Assembly: GCF_024170465.1 (NCBI RefSeq)
Contig: NZ_JALJYF010000001.1
Location: forward strand, 992,001 to 1,056,000
Length of the DNA stretch: 64,000 bases
Origin: Natronospira proteinivora
Lineage (GTDB): Bacteria > Pseudomonadota > Gammaproteobacteria > Natronospirales > Natronospiraceae
Reading direction: 5' to 3'
This document shows, in pieces, positions 42,100 to 53,098 of this stretch. How positions within the stretch are numbered: the stretch's first letter is position 1; the number at the start of each line of letters is the position of its first letter. A program made the position numbers and the translations under genes. Below the pieces are notes generated by a model. The model did not search any database. It saw only the letters and a list, made by a program, of their open reading frames with translations, and was not told the DNA's origin.

Positions 42100-43245
42100 T
42101 CAGGCTTGCTGCCCGGCACCCGCCCTGACCTGCTCCATCAGACGGATGAAATGCTGGAATAACGGCTTGGCGTCATGGGGACCCGGACTGGCCTCCGGAT
42201 GCCCCTGAAAACTGAAAGCCGGCTTGTCCCGGTGCGCCATCCCCTGCAGGGTCTGATCAAACAGCGAACGATGGGTCACCCGGATATTGTCGGGCAGGGA
42301 ATCTTCTTCGATGGCAAAGCCATGGTTCTGGCTGGTGATCAGCACCTGGCCGCTTTCCACATCCAGCACCGGATGGTTGGCTCCATGGTGGCCGAATTTC
42401 ATTTTCACTGATTGCCCGCCACTGGCCAGGCCCAGTAGCTGGTGCCCCAGACAGATGCCGAACAGCGGCACACCGGCGGCCAAAAACGCCTGGGTGGCCT
42501 CGATGGCGTAATCACAAGGCTCCGGATCACCGGGGCCGTTGGAGAGAAACACCCCATCGGGCGACAGGGACATAACCTCGGAGGCCGGGGTACGGGCCGG
42601 AACCACCGTCACACGGCAACCCGCATCCACCAACAAGCGCAGAATATTGCGCTTGACTCCAAAATCGTAGGCCACCACATGAAAATCCTGGCGCTGTGCC
42701 GGACGGAATTCATTGCCTTCCAGCTGCCAGCTGCCTTCATTCCATTCGTAACCAGTCTCGGTGCTGACCGCCTGGGCCAGGTCCATCCCCTTGAGACCGG
42801 GAAATGACCGGGCCTGCTCGATGGCCTCCGCCTCATCCAGCTCGCTGGTGATACAGCCAGACTGGGCCCCCTGATCGCGAATCAGGCGGGTCAGGCGACG
42901 GGTATCCACTCCGGCAATGGCCACGGTTCCTTGGGCACGCAGATAAGCGTCCAGAGACTCATGAGAGCGCCAGTTACTGGCCAGCAAGGGTAAATCCCGG
43001 ATGATCAGACCGGCGGCCTGAACCCGATCGGATTCAGCATCCTGGGGGTTGGTGCCCACATTGCCGATATGGGGATAGGTCAAAGTCACCAGCTGACGCG
43101 CATAGGAAGGATCCGTAAGGATTTCCTGATAGCCGGTCATGGCGGTATTGAAAACCACCTCCCCGGTGGTGGTGCCATCCGCACCCGCCAATTCTCCCCG
43201 GAAGATCGAGCCGTCCGCCAATGCCAAAAGGGCTTTCTTTCGCAC
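42100..43245 (-). CDS. carA: Carbamoyl-phosphate synthase small subunit (glutaminase)
   Basis: CarA releases ammonia from glutamine for CarB. The protein has 381 residues, almost the length of E. coli CarA (382). The class I glutaminase nucleophile is in [13 protein letters not shown], and the C-terminal His-Glu pair is in [11 protein letters not shown] chose GTG 43245 because AGGAGGAAG lies just upstream and the protein then begins [17 protein letters not shown] like its relatives. The open frame to 43395 lacks homology. Confidence 0.97.
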   Translation of the reverse strand: MRKKALLALADGSIFRGELAGADGTTTGEVVFNTAMTGYQEILTDPSYARQLVTLTYPHIGNVGTNPQDAESDRVQAAGLIIRDLPLLASNWRSHESLDAYLRAQGTVAIAGVDTRRLTRLIRDQGAQSGCITSELDEAEAIEQARSFPGLKGMDLAQAVSTETGYEWNEGSWQLEGNEFRPAQRQDFHVVAYDFGVKRNILRLLVDAGCRVTVVPARTPASEVMSLSPDGVFLSNGPGDPEPCDYAIEATQAFLAAGVPLFGICLGHQLLGLASGGQSVKMKFGHHGANHPVLDVESGQVLITSQNHGFAIEEDSLPDNIRVTHRSLFDQTLQGMAHRDKPAFSFQGHPEASPGPHDAKPLFQHFIRLMEQVRAGAGQQA

Positions 43246-43303
43246 ACCTTCCTCCTGATCGGCCCGCCGCTGGCTCACCGCCACCGGACTCCGCATACAC
43301 AAA

Positions 43304-43334
43304 GCGGGAAAGATTCCATCGGAACCCTTCCCGC
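43304..43334 (-). promoter_or_regulatory. Leader hairpin upstream of carA
   Basis: Outer arms GCGGGAA/TTCCCGC (43334-43328 with 43310-43304) and an inner TTCC/GGAA stem with a three-base loop form a 31-base hairpin. It lies between the predicted promoter and carA, and is followed by TTTG rather than a T-run. It could be a pyrimidine- or arginine-responsive attenuator or a terminator of dapB, but nothing in the sequence decides. Confidence 0.4.
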
Positions 43335-43364
43335 CTGTTCGAGAACTCACTGTCTGTGGCGCTG

Positions 43365-43394
43365 ATTTTACTGCAACAGGCTGCGCGCTGTCCA
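43365..43394 (-). promoter_or_regulatory. Candidate sigma-70 promoter for carAB
   Basis: On the minus strand TGGACA (43394-43389) and TAAAAT (43370-43365) are 18 bp apart, in the 183-base gap between dapB and carA. Both boxes match five of six consensus bases. Confidence 0.6.
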
Positions 43395-43428
43395 TGCACC
43401 GCCTGGCGCCAGACCAGCTTGCCAGTAA

Positions 43429-44214
43429 CTAAAACCCAAGCACGTCCCGCATCTCATACAAACCGGCCCGACGACCCGCCAACCATCGAGCGGCATCCAG
43501 CGCCCCATGAGCAAAGGTATCGCGGCTGGAGGCCCGATGGGTCAACTCAAGTCGCTCCCCAGGCCCGGCCAGATAAACCGTGTGTTCCCCGGCGATATCT
43601 CCGCCACGAACCACGGAAAAACCGATATCCCCGCCCCGCCGGGGGCCGGTCTGCCCCTTGCGGTGATGAACCGAAACCGCATCCAGTCTTTTGTGACGCG
43701 CCTCAGCCGCTTCCTCGCCCAACCGCAGCGCCGTACCGGAAGGCGCATCATTCTTGCGTCCGTGGTGGGCCTCAAGGATCTCGATATCGTAATCCTCATC
43801 CAAGGCCGCCGCCGCCCGGTGGACCAGTTCCAGCAGAATATTGACACCCTTGCTGGTATTCGGGGCAATCAGTACCGGAATCTTTTTCGCGGCCTGCTCC
43901 AATACCTGTCGGGTGGAGGCTTCCAGGCCGGTGGTGCCCACCAGCAGGGGCAGACCATAGTCCACACAATGCCGCACCAGCCCGATTTCATCACTGGCGG
44001 CGGCGAAATCCAACACCACTTCCGCCTCGGCCAAGCCGGCACCCCGGTCGCTCGTGTAGCAGATATGGGGCCAGTCTGGCACTTCCTTGTCCTCGGCGGG
44101 GCTGCCCGGCCGGACCAGCGCCCCCACCACGGCCACATTACCCATGGATTTAGCCAGCCTGAGAATGGACTGACCCATACGCCCGGAAGCGCCTACCACT
44201 GCGATTTTCAACAT
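43429..44214 (-). CDS. dapB: 4-hydroxy-tetrahydrodipicolinate reductase
   Basis: DapB reduces the product of DapA on the way to diaminopimelate and lysine. The 261-residue protein has the nucleotide-binding VVGASGRMGQSI, the substrate site EILEAHHGRKNDAPSGTAL with catalytic His and Lys, and the FAHGALDAARWLAGR end. It begins 26 bases after dnaJ, the usual order dnaJ-dapB-carA. Confidence 0.98.
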   Translation of the reverse strand: MLKIAVVGASGRMGQSILRLAKSMGNVAVVGALVRPGSPAEDKEVPDWPHICYTSDRGAGLAEAEVVLDFAAASDEIGLVRHCVDYGLPLLVGTTGLEASTRQVLEQAAKKIPVLIAPNTSKGVNILLELVHRAAAALDEDYDIEILEAHHGRKNDAPSGTALRLGEEAAEARHKRLDAVSVHHRKGQTGPRRGGDIGFSVVRGGDIAGEHTVYLAGPGERLELTHRASSRDTFAHGALDAARWLAGRRAGLYEMRDVLGF

Positions 44215-44240
44215 GGCTTTACCCCCTGCGGGCCCACCGG

Positions 44241-45392
44241 TCAGCCCAGATTTTCGAAGAAGCGCTTCACGCCATCCAGCCAGGAGTCAGAGCGGGGATT
44301 ATGCCGTTTACCCCCCTCATCCAGACTGGCCTCAAACTCCTCCAATAGTTCTTTTTGGTGCTTATTGAGCTTCACCGGCGTTTCCACGGTCACCCGGCAT
44401 AGCAGATCACCCCGAGGCCCGCCCCGAACCGGCTTTACGCCCTTGCCACGCAGTCGGAACAACTTGTTGCTCTGGGTTTCCGCCGGAATCTTGAGATTCA
44501 CCCGCCCATCCAGGGTCGGCACTTCCACTTCGCCGCCCAGCACGGCGGTGCCGAAGCTGATGGGCACCTCACAGAGCAGATCATTGCCATCCCGCTGAAA
44601 AATGGGATGAGGCCGGACGTGGACCTCCACATACAGGTCCCCAGGCGGGCCGCCGTTCTCACCGGCCTCGCCTTCACCAGCCAGGCGAATGCGGTCGCCG
44701 GTATCCACTCCTTCGGGGATACGCACGGACAGCTTTTTCTCTTCCCGCACCCGGCCACGACCATGGCAAGCCTTGCAGGGGTCCTTGATGATCTTGCCAT
44801 CACCCCCGCAACTGGGGCAGGTCTGCTGCACCGAGAAGAAACCCTGCTGCATGCGCACCTGGCCCATGCCGCCACAGGTATCACAGGTTTCCGGCTGACT
44901 GCCGGGCTCGGCACCGGAGCCGTCACAGACCTCACACTCCCGGGTGCCGGGCACTGTGATCTGAATGGTGTCGCCCTGGACCGCCTGCTCCAGGTCCACC
45001 TTCAGGCGATAGCGTAGATCCGCGCCCCGAAAGACCCGGCTCCGGCCACCCCGGCGGCCCGCACCGCCGAAGATATCGCCGAACACATCACCGAAGATAT
45101 CGGAAAAGGCATCGGCACCGCCGCCACCAAAACCGCCACCGGGACCACCGCCACCACCAAAACCGGCCTCGGCACCGGCATGGCCGAATTGGTCGTAAGC
45201 GGCCCGTTTCTGGGGATCCGACAAGGCCTCATAGGCCTCCTTGACTTCCTTAAAGCGGGCTTCGGTGTCCTGATCACCGGGATTGCGGTCCGGGTGGAAT
45301 TTCATGGCCATCCGCCGGTAGGCCTTTTTGATATCGGCCTCCGAGGCGTCCTTTTCCACGCCGAGCACTTCGTAATAATCCCGTTTCGACAT
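44241..45392 (-). CDS. dnaJ: Chaperone protein DnaJ
   Basis: DnaJ delivers substrates to DnaK and stimulates its ATPase. The 383-residue protein has the J domain with HPD ([11 protein letters not shown]), a Gly/Phe-rich linker, and four zinc repeats of the CxxCxGxG type ([32 protein letters not shown]), then the C-terminal substrate domains. It follows dnaK after 137 bases. Confidence 0.98.
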   Translation of the reverse strand: MSKRDYYEVLGVEKDASEADIKKAYRRMAMKFHPDRNPGDQDTEARFKEVKEAYEALSDPQKRAAYDQFGHAGAEAGFGGGGGPGGGFGGGGADAFSDIFGDVFGDIFGGAGRRGGRSRVFRGADLRYRLKVDLEQAVQGDTIQITVPGTRECEVCDGSGAEPGSQPETCDTCGGMGQVRMQQGFFSVQQTCPSCGGDGKIIKDPCKACHGRGRVREEKKLSVRIPEGVDTGDRIRLAGEGEAGENGGPPGDLYVEVHVRPHPIFQRDGNDLLCEVPISFGTAVLGGEVEVPTLDGRVNLKIPAETQSNKLFRLRGKGVKPVRGGPRGDLLCRVTVETPVKLNKHQKELLEEFEASLDEGGKRHNPRSDSWLDGVKRFFENLG

Positions 45393-45529
45393 TGTCGATC
45401 CCCGTTCACTTGATCTATGGCTTTAGTGCGTAACCCAATCTTCTCCAGCTCCCACACAGGACCGGGGGCATCCCATCCGGCCACCTTCACCCGAATGCGA
45501 TACCCCCGCCCTGCTGAAGCCGCAATCGA

Positions 45530-47467
<1,938 letters not shown>

Positions 47468-47529
47468 AATCAATTCTCCAGATAAATGCTTGCTGATTCG
47501 TAAACCGCTGAAATTCGTCTCTGCTCTGT

Positions 47530-47557
47530 AGATGGGGATGCACCGCGCGCTTTCAAG
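47530..47557 (-). promoter_or_regulatory. Heat-shock sigma-32 (RpoH) promoter before dnaK
   Basis: On the minus strand CTTGAAA (47557-47551), a 13-bp spacer and CCCCATCT (47537-47530) match the RpoH consensus (CTTGAAA, 11-16 bp, CCCCATNT) almost perfectly. It lies in the grpE-dnaK gap, so dnaK-dnaJ can be induced separately from hrcA-grpE. Confidence 0.85.
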
Positions 47558-47574
47558 CGCCGCGCGCCAATCCC

Positions 47575-48138
47575 TTAGCTGTCATTTTCGGGGGCTTTGG
47601 CGACAATGACCCGTGCCGGGCGCAACAGGCGCCCCTTGAGCAGATAGCCCTTCTGGATCACCGTCACGACGGTATCCGGGTCCTGCTCGCTGGTTTCCTG
47701 CATGGTCATGGCCTCGTGGAACTCGGGGTTAAAGGGTTCACCCTGGGGGTCGAGCTCGGCCACGCCGGCCCGCTCCATCACACCGCTCAGCTGGCGCAGG
47801 GTCATTTCCTTGCCTTCCTTGAGCTGCTCCACATTGGGCTCTTCGTCCTCGGCGGCTTTGAGCCCCATTTCCAGGCTGTCCTTGACCATCAAAAGCTCCT
47901 CGGCCAGCTTCTCCACCGCGAACTTGTGGGCATTCTCCACATCCCGGCGAGCCCGCTTGCGGACGTTCTCCATCTCGGCCAGGATCCGCAATTGCTCGGC
48001 CTTGGCCGCTTCCAGCTCCTCGCGCAACTGCTCAACCTCATCCTGGTCCTTGTCCTCAGACTCGGCGGATTGATTGGTTTCTTGTTCATTGACGTCCTGC
48101 TCGGCGTGTTCACGAGCTTGAGTGTCTTGCTCAGACAT
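47575..48138 (-). CDS. grpE: Nucleotide exchange factor GrpE
   Basis: GrpE releases ADP from DnaK. The 187-residue protein has a charged N-terminal stretch ([26 protein letters not shown]), the long helix with [32 protein letters not shown], and the beta domain with the signature FNPEFHEAM and [18 protein letters not shown]. It is transcribed between hrcA and dnaK. Confidence 0.98.
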   Translation of the reverse strand: MSEQDTQAREHAEQDVNEQETNQSAESEDKDQDEVEQLREELEAAKAEQLRILAEMENVRKRARRDVENAHKFAVEKLAEELLMVKDSLEMGLKAAEDEEPNVEQLKEGKEMTLRQLSGVMERAGVAELDPQGEPFNPEFHEAMTMQETSEQDPDTVVTVIQKGYLLKGRLLRPARVIVAKAPENDS

Positions 48139-48218
48139 TGGCTGTAACCCCTTGATACAAATAGATTCTGTCCCCGCAAAAGCTGCGAGGATCCAAGCGT
48201 CTGACAGGTATTTGGGCC

Positions 48219-49262
48219 CTATTGGCGAGAATTCAAGGCGTGACCCAGCAATCGGGCTGTCATATCCACTACCGGAATGACCCGCTCATAAGCCATGCGT
48301 GTGGGACCGATTACCCCGAGGACCCCCACCACCTGGTCATCGGCGGCATAGGGGGCGGTGACCACGCTGCAATCATCCAGCACCTGATAACCGGATTCTT
48401 CCCCGATGAAGATCTGCACTCCATCGGCGGCCACTGCCTGATCCAGCAGGTGGAGGATGTCGCGTTTCTGGTTGAAGGCACCGAAGAGACGGCGCAACTT
48501 CTCAACATCCGACAGCTCGGCGAATTCCATCAGATTGGTCTCGCCGGCCATTACATAACCGTCATCATCGGAATCTTCGTCAGTGAATACTTCCTCTGCC
48601 ATGTTGATGGCGGTGAGCATCAGCTCATTCATGCTCTCCCGAGCCTGCTGCATTTCATCCAGCAGCGCCCGCCGAACTTCGGTGAGATCTCGGCCTGAAA
48701 ACTGGGCATTGAGGTAATTGGCAGCCTTCTGAAGCTGATCCCGGTCATAGCCACCTTCCAGGTGGAGAATGCGGTTTTGCACATCCTGATCGCTGAACAC
48801 CACCACGGCCAACACCCGGGTCTCGGAGAGGGGCAAAAATTCAATCTGCTGCCAAGAAGAACGCTCCCGGCGCGGCAGGGTCACCACGCCGGCCAGACGG
48901 GTGACACCGGAGAGCAGGTTGCTGGCAGAGCTGATCAGACTCTGGTAATCGCCGTCTTCATTACGAAGGCCCAACTCCAGACGGCTGACCTCCCGCCGAT
49001 TGAGCTTTTTCACCGTCAGCAAAGTATCCACGAAGAAACGATAGCCCTTGACCGTGGGAATCCGGCCGGCCGAGGTGTGGGGCGATTGCACGAAGCCCAT
49101 CTCCTCCAGGTCCGCCATTACATTGCGAACACTGGCCGGGCTCAGGGAGAGACCGGACTGACGCGACAGGGAGCGGGAACCCACAGGCTGCCCCTCATGG
49201 ATATAACGCTCCACCAGAGTCTTGAGCAGGTGTTGGGCTCGATTGGAGAGCGGATTATCCAT
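48219..49262 (-). CDS. hrcA: Heat-inducible transcription repressor HrcA
   Basis: HrcA represses chaperone genes by binding CIRCE and is kept active by chaperonins. The 347-residue protein has a winged-helix N-terminus (LSNRAQHLLKTLVERYIHEGQPVGSRSL, SPASVRNVMADLEEMGFVQSPHTSAGRIPT) and the GAF-like C-terminal part ending GVLGVIGPTRMAYERVIPVVDMTARLL. HrcA is absent from enterics, so its presence with RpoH-type control is a lineage marker. A CIRCE element lies 29 bases before the ATG. The ribosome site is weak. Confidence 0.97.
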   Translation of the reverse strand: MDNPLSNRAQHLLKTLVERYIHEGQPVGSRSLSRQSGLSLSPASVRNVMADLEEMGFVQSPHTSAGRIPTVKGYRFFVDTLLTVKKLNRREVSRLELGLRNEDGDYQSLISSASNLLSGVTRLAGVVTLPRRERSSWQQIEFLPLSETRVLAVVVFSDQDVQNRILHLEGGYDRDQLQKAANYLNAQFSGRDLTEVRRALLDEMQQARESMNELMLTAINMAEEVFTDEDSDDDGYVMAGETNLMEFAELSDVEKLRRLFGAFNQKRDILHLLDQAVAADGVQIFIGEESGYQVLDDCSVVTAPYAADDQVVGVLGVIGPTRMAYERVIPVVDMTARLLGHALNSRQ

Positions 49263-49290
49263 GGAAGATTATACTCATCGGTGAACGGGA

Positions 49291-49317
49291 TTAGCACTCT
49301 TATGACAAGAGTGCCAG
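49291..49317 (-). promoter_or_regulatory. CIRCE operator for HrcA
   Basis: The plus strand reads TTAGCACTC, nine bases, then GAGTGCCAG. The first half is a perfect CIRCE arm and the second matches seven of nine bases. It sits just upstream of hrcA and downstream of the predicted promoter, the normal place for autorepression of hrcA-grpE. Confidence 0.92.
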
Positions 49318-49326
49318 ACTGGCGAA

Positions 49327-49356
49327 AAGCTAGCAGCGGCGTCACAATACTGTCAA
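49327..49356 (-). promoter_or_regulatory. Sigma-70 promoter for hrcA-grpE
   Basis: On the minus strand TTGACA (49356-49351), an 18-bp spacer and TAGCTT (49332-49327) precede CIRCE by about 10 bases. The -35 is perfect and the -10 is fair. CIRCE would overlap the transcription start. Confidence 0.6.
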
Positions 49357-49404
49357 GCTACTCTTCACAAAAAGTTTCCCGCAGACAGAGACTTGGACCA
49401 AGAA

Positions 49405-50301
49405 ATGAAAGAAGCATTCCAGCGTGTGGGCCTGATTGCCAAAAGTGGCGACGAACGGGTCATCCGCGTGCTCAAGGAACTGGCCGGACTCCTGGACGGG
49501 CTAGGCATGGAAGCGGTGCTGGATAAGCGCCTGGCCGAAGCCCTGCCCAACTGGCAGAGCCAAATCAGCGACGCCGAAGTCATGGCCGAGAATGTGGACC
49601 TGATCATCGTGGTAGGCGGCGACGGCACGCTGCTGAACGCCGCCCGCCTGCTGGCACCCCGGCCCGTACCCCTGGCCGGCATCAACCTGGGGCGGCTGGG
49701 CTTTCTCACCGACATGGCTGCAGACCGGGCCGTGGAAGAAATGACTGCGGTTCTCCAGGGCCGATACACTCGCGATCATCGCCATATGCTCCATGCCCGA
49801 ATTCGCGAAGGCGATTCAGTGGTGGCCGAGGATCTGGCCCTGAATGATGTGGTTATCCAGAAGGCCGATGGCGGGCGAATGATTGAATTCGAGACCTGGG
49901 TGGATGACCGATTTGTCTCCCTGCACCGTGCCGACGGCATGATCGCCGCCACGGCCACCGGCTCCACGGCCTATGCCCTGTCAGGCGGCGGCCCCATTCT
50001 GCACCCGGACGTGGATGCCCTGGCGCTGGTCCCCATTTGCCCCCACACCCTGAGTGACCGCCCCCTGGTCATCCCTGGAAAGAGCCGGGTGCATTTCATT
50101 CTGCGGGGTGAACGAAGCAATCAGGCCCAGATCAACTGGGACGGACAACAGACCAGCCCGGTGGCCCCGGGCCAGACCGTGGAGTTGCAGCGTTCAGAAC
50201 AGACCACCACCCTGCTGCATCCGCCCTCCTATGACTATTTCGCCCTGCTGCGTTCAAAACTGCACTGGGGACGGTCTCAGGATGGCAATGTGCCCCGTTG
50301 A
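49405..50301 (+). CDS. nadK: NAD kinase
   Basis: NadK phosphorylates NAD to NADP. The 298-residue protein has the GGDGTLL motif with its catalytic Asp, the NE/D-type binding segment LALNDVVIQKADGGRMIEFE, and TATGSTAYALSGGGPIL. I use ATG 49405; TTG at 49393 is in frame, but the ribosome site is weak for either. It is divergent from hrcA and followed by recN, as in E. coli. Confidence 0.96.
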   Translation: MKEAFQRVGLIAKSGDERVIRVLKELAGLLDGLGMEAVLDKRLAEALPNWQSQISDAEVMAENVDLIIVVGGDGTLLNAARLLAPRPVPLAGINLGRLGFLTDMAADRAVEEMTAVLQGRYTRDHRHMLHARIREGDSVVAEDLALNDVVIQKADGGRMIEFETWVDDRFVSLHRADGMIAATATGSTAYALSGGGPILHPDVDALALVPICPHTLSDRPLVIPGKSRVHFILRGERSNQAQINWDGQQTSPVAPGQTVELQRSEQTTTLLHPPSYDYFALLRSKLHWGRSQDGNVPR

Positions 50302-50359
50302 AGGGGTTTGATATGCTCTTGGGATTAATCACACACCGATTATTGGGGACAGGGGCCGC

Positions 50360-52027
50360 ATGCTCACTCACCTGCGAATCAAGGACTTTGCCCTGATCCA
50401 GGAATTGGATCTGGAACTCACCGGCGGACTCAACGTGCTCACCGGCGAAACCGGTGCCGGCAAATCCATCCTGGTGGACGCCATCGGACTGGTACTGGGG
50501 GACCGGGCCGATGCCGCCGTTGTCCGCCACGGCAAGGAGCGCGCCGAGATCAGTGTGGAATTTGACCTGGAAGACGACCCCGACACCCGCGCCTGGCTAC
50601 AGGAAGAAGAACTGGACGACGAGGACCAATGCCTGTTGCGGCGCACCATCAGCCGCCAGGGCCGCTCCCGGGCCTATGTCAACGGCCACAAGGTCCCGGT
50701 ACAGCAACTCAAGCGCCTGGGCGAGCAGCTCATGGACATCCATGGCCAGCATGAACACCAATCCCTGCTCCGCGGCAAAACCCAGTTGGCCCTGGTGGAC
50801 CAGTACGGGGACCACCAGACGGCCATCGAGGCGGCCGACCAGGCCTGGCGGCAATGGCAGCAGGCCCGCAAGCAGCTGGCGCAGTTGGAAGAGGATGCCG
50901 GGGGTGGAGAAAGCGGCGCGGAATTCCTGCGCCACCAGGTCCGGGAACTGGAAGCCCTGGAACTGGCCGAAGGCGAACTGGAGTCACTGGAAAACGAACA
51001 CGAGCGCCTGCGCCATGGTGGCCGCCTGCTGGAAGAAGGCCAGCAGGCCCTGGGCCTGGCCTTCGAGGGGGAAAGCGCATCGGCCTCGGAACTTCTGAGC
51101 CAGGCCCTGCATCGCGTGGAGGCGCTGGTGACCCTGGATTCACGCCTGGAACCCATTCGCGCCGGTTTCGAGCAGGCCGGCATCCATCTCGACGAGGCAG
51201 CCGAATCCCTGCAACGCTACCTGAGCGATCTGGACCTGGACCCGGCCCGACTGGACTGGGTGGCCGACCGAATCGGCACCGCCCACGAACTGGCCCGCAA
51301 GCACCGCGTGGAACCCGCCGAACTACCCGCTACCCTGAGCCGCATGCAGGAACGCCTGGATGCCATCGAACACGCCGGTGAGCGCCTGAATGAAGCTCGA
51401 GAGGCCGTGGCCGCGGCAGAGAAGGCGTGGTGGAGCCAGGCCGACAAACTCAACGGCCTGCGCCAGAAAACGGCCAAGACCCTGTCGGACAAGGTCACCC
51501 AGGTCATGCAGGGGCTGGGCCTGGATGGCGGCAAGCTGTCCATCCAGGTGGAAGCGGAAGCGGAGTCCCCCCGCCGGGGCGGTGCTGATTCGGCCCAGTT
51601 CCAGGTCTCGATGAATGCCGGACAACCCCTGCGCAGCCTGGCCCGGGTAGCCTCCGGCGGCGAACTATCCCGAATTGGCCTGGCCATACAGGTGGTGGCC
51701 GCACGCCGGGCCAGCATACCGGCCATGATCTTCGATGAAGTGGATGCCGGGATTGGCGGCGGGGTGGCGGAAATCGTCGGCCGCGAACTGCGCCGGCTGG
51801 GCAGCCGATGCCAGGTTTTCTGTGTGACCCACCTGCCCCAGGTAGCCTCCCAGGGACACCATCATTTCAAGATTGCCAAATCCATCCGCCAGGGCGAGAC
51901 CTTCACTCAGGTCACCCCCCTGGCCGACGGCGAACGGGTGGAAGAACTGGCGCGCATGCTGGGGGGCACGGAAATCACCGACACCAGCCGCGATCACGCC
52001 CGGGAAATGATGGAAAAAGCCGGCTGA
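50360..52027 (+). CDS. recN: DNA repair protein RecN
   Basis: RecN is an SMC-like ATPase acting in double-strand break repair. The 555-residue protein has Walker A GETGAGKS at residues 29-36, a coiled-coil arm (roughly 150-360), the signature RVASGGELSRIGLAI and Walker B PAMIFDEVDAGIGG. It lies 58 bases after nadK. In E. coli recN is SOS-regulated, but I see no clear LexA box here. Confidence 0.98.
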   Translation: MLTHLRIKDFALIQELDLELTGGLNVLTGETGAGKSILVDAIGLVLGDRADAAVVRHGKERAEISVEFDLEDDPDTRAWLQEEELDDEDQCLLRRTISRQGRSRAYVNGHKVPVQQLKRLGEQLMDIHGQHEHQSLLRGKTQLALVDQYGDHQTAIEAADQAWRQWQQARKQLAQLEEDAGGGESGAEFLRHQVRELEALELAEGELESLENEHERLRHGGRLLEEGQQALGLAFEGESASASELLSQALHRVEALVTLDSRLEPIRAGFEQAGIHLDEAAESLQRYLSDLDLDPARLDWVADRIGTAHELARKHRVEPAELPATLSRMQERLDAIEHAGERLNEAREAVAAAEKAWWSQADKLNGLRQKTAKTLSDKVTQVMQGLGLDGGKLSIQVEAEAESPRRGGADSAQFQVSMNAGQPLRSLARVASGGELSRIGLAIQVVAARRASIPAMIFDEVDAGIGGGVAEIVGRELRRLGSRCQVFCVTHLPQVASQGHHHFKIAKSIRQGETFTQVTPLADGERVEELARMLGGTEITDTSRDHAREMMEKAG

Positions 52028-52080
52028 CGAGCCTGCGGGGTGGCCTCACCCCAAGGGGCCTAGGTCCGACGCCAATAACT

Positions 52081-52235
52081 GCTGTAACACGAAGGACACG
52101 AAGGAACGAGAGTGCTGCTCCGAAGAGGATCATGGCGATCAGCAGGCAAAGCGCTCAACAAATGGTGCCCGCCAAGCCCCAACCCCTAATTCCTTCGTGC
52201 CCTTCCCTTTCCCTTCGTGCCCTTCGTGCTTATGC
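52081..52235. repeat. Imperfect inverted repeat with CACGAAGG units between recN and fur
   Basis: On the left, CACGAAGGACACGAAGGA (52087-52104). On the right, the complementary TCCCTTCGTGCCCTTCGTG (52210-52228) plus another TCCTTCGTGC at 52191-52200. The arms differ at one or two bases and are about 105 bases apart. Each arm is itself a tandem of a nine-base unit. It lies between the convergent recN and fur genes and encodes no protein. It resembles small dispersed intergenic repeats; mobility is not shown. Confidence 0.6.
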
Positions 52236-52276
52236 CTTTTGGATAAACGGCCAATTCCGTACGCTTGGTTCAGGAG

Positions 52277-52705
52277 TCAGCTTTCCTCGCTGCCCTTGCC
52301 CTGGCATTCGGGGCAGATGCCATAGATGTAGAGGGAGTGGTCGGTCATCTTGTAGCCACGGCTCTCGGCAATGTGGACCTGGCGCTCCTCGATCACATCG
52401 TCCACGAACTCATCTACCCGGCCGCATTTGACGCAGAGAATATGGTCGTGGTGCTCGCCCTCGTCCAACTCGAACACCGACTGACCGCTTTCGAAATGAT
52501 GGCGCGTAACCAGTCCGGCGCTCTCGAATTGGGTCAAGACCCGATAAACGGTGGCCAGGCCAATCTCTTCGCCAGCTTCCAGCAACGCCTTGTAGAGATC
52601 TTCGGCGCTCATGTGGCGCTTCTCGCTGCCAGCCAGGGTGTCCAGAATCTTCATCCTGGGCACCGTCACTTTCAGTCCAGCCTTGCGCAGATCCTGACTT
52701 TCCAT
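52277..52705 (-). CDS. fur: Ferric uptake regulator Fur
   Basis: Fur is the iron-dependent repressor of iron uptake genes. The 142-residue protein starts MESQDLRKAGLKVTVPRMKIL from ATG 52705, which has GGAGG five bases upstream; the frame is open to 53026 but the extension overlaps bamE. Metal-site residues are in EGEHHDHILCVKCGRVDEF and the C-terminal CPEC. Fur lies between recN and bamE, a common gammaproteobacterial position. A GATAAT/ATTATC dyad lies 24 bases upstream. Confidence 0.97.
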   Translation of the reverse strand: MESQDLRKAGLKVTVPRMKILDTLAGSEKRHMSAEDLYKALLEAGEEIGLATVYRVLTQFESAGLVTRHHFESGQSVFELDEGEHHDHILCVKCGRVDEFVDDVIEERQVHIAESRGYKMTDHSLYIYGICPECQGKGSEES

Positions 52706-52729
52706 CTGACCTCCACTGGTCATAGGTAT

Positions 52730-52747
52730 GATAATTCCCGTATTATC
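52730..52747. promoter_or_regulatory. Candidate Fur box between fur and bamE
   Basis: GATAAT and ATTATC form a perfect inverted repeat with a six-base spacer (TCCCGT). The classical 19-bp Fur box has the same outer arms with seven bases between, so this is one base short. It could be an autoregulatory site or simply overlapping -10 boxes of two divergent promoters. Confidence 0.45.
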
Positions 52748-52783
52748 CCCTAACTGTCCGCAACAACCAAAGACATTGACACC

Positions 52784-53098
52784 ATGCACATGATTCGCAC
52801 ACTGCTCAGCCTGACACTGGTCCTTTTCCTGGCTGCCTGCGTCTATCGTCAGGACATCCCCCAGGGCAACTACCTGGACGACGAGGATATCGAGGCCGTG
52901 GAAGTCGGCATGACCCAGTCCCAGGTGCGCTTCCTGCTGGGCACCCCCATGCTCAAGACCCCCTTCCACGGGGATCGTTGGCTTTACCATTACTATCTCG
53001 ACAGCCGGCGGGAGCATCGCAGCCATCGCCGCGATCTGACCGTTTTCTTCGATGAAAACGGGGTGGTGCGGGAAATTCGCGACAGCGCAGATAGCTAA
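52784..53098 (+). CDS. bamE: Outer membrane protein assembly factor BamE
   Basis: BamE is a small lipoprotein of the BAM complex that inserts outer membrane barrels. The 104-residue protein has a lipoprotein signal (MIRTLLSLTLVLFLAAC) with the lipidated Cys at residue 19. The SmpA/OmlA domain follows with VEVGMTQSQVRFLLGTPMLKTPFHGDRWLYHYYLDS. ATG 52790 is an alternative start. The stop directly abuts the stop of convergent rnfH, with no base between. Confidence 0.95.
   Translation: MHMIRTLLSLTLVLFLAACVYRQDIPQGNYLDDEDIEAVEVGMTQSQVRFLLGTPMLKTPFHGDRWLYHYYLDSRREHRSHRRDLTVFFDENGVVREIRDSADS

Noticed and set aside
49263-49280. TATAAT just before hrcA as its promoter
   Set aside because: It lies about six bases from the start codon with no -35 at the right distance. 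The TTGACA promoter upstream of CIRCE explains the gene better.
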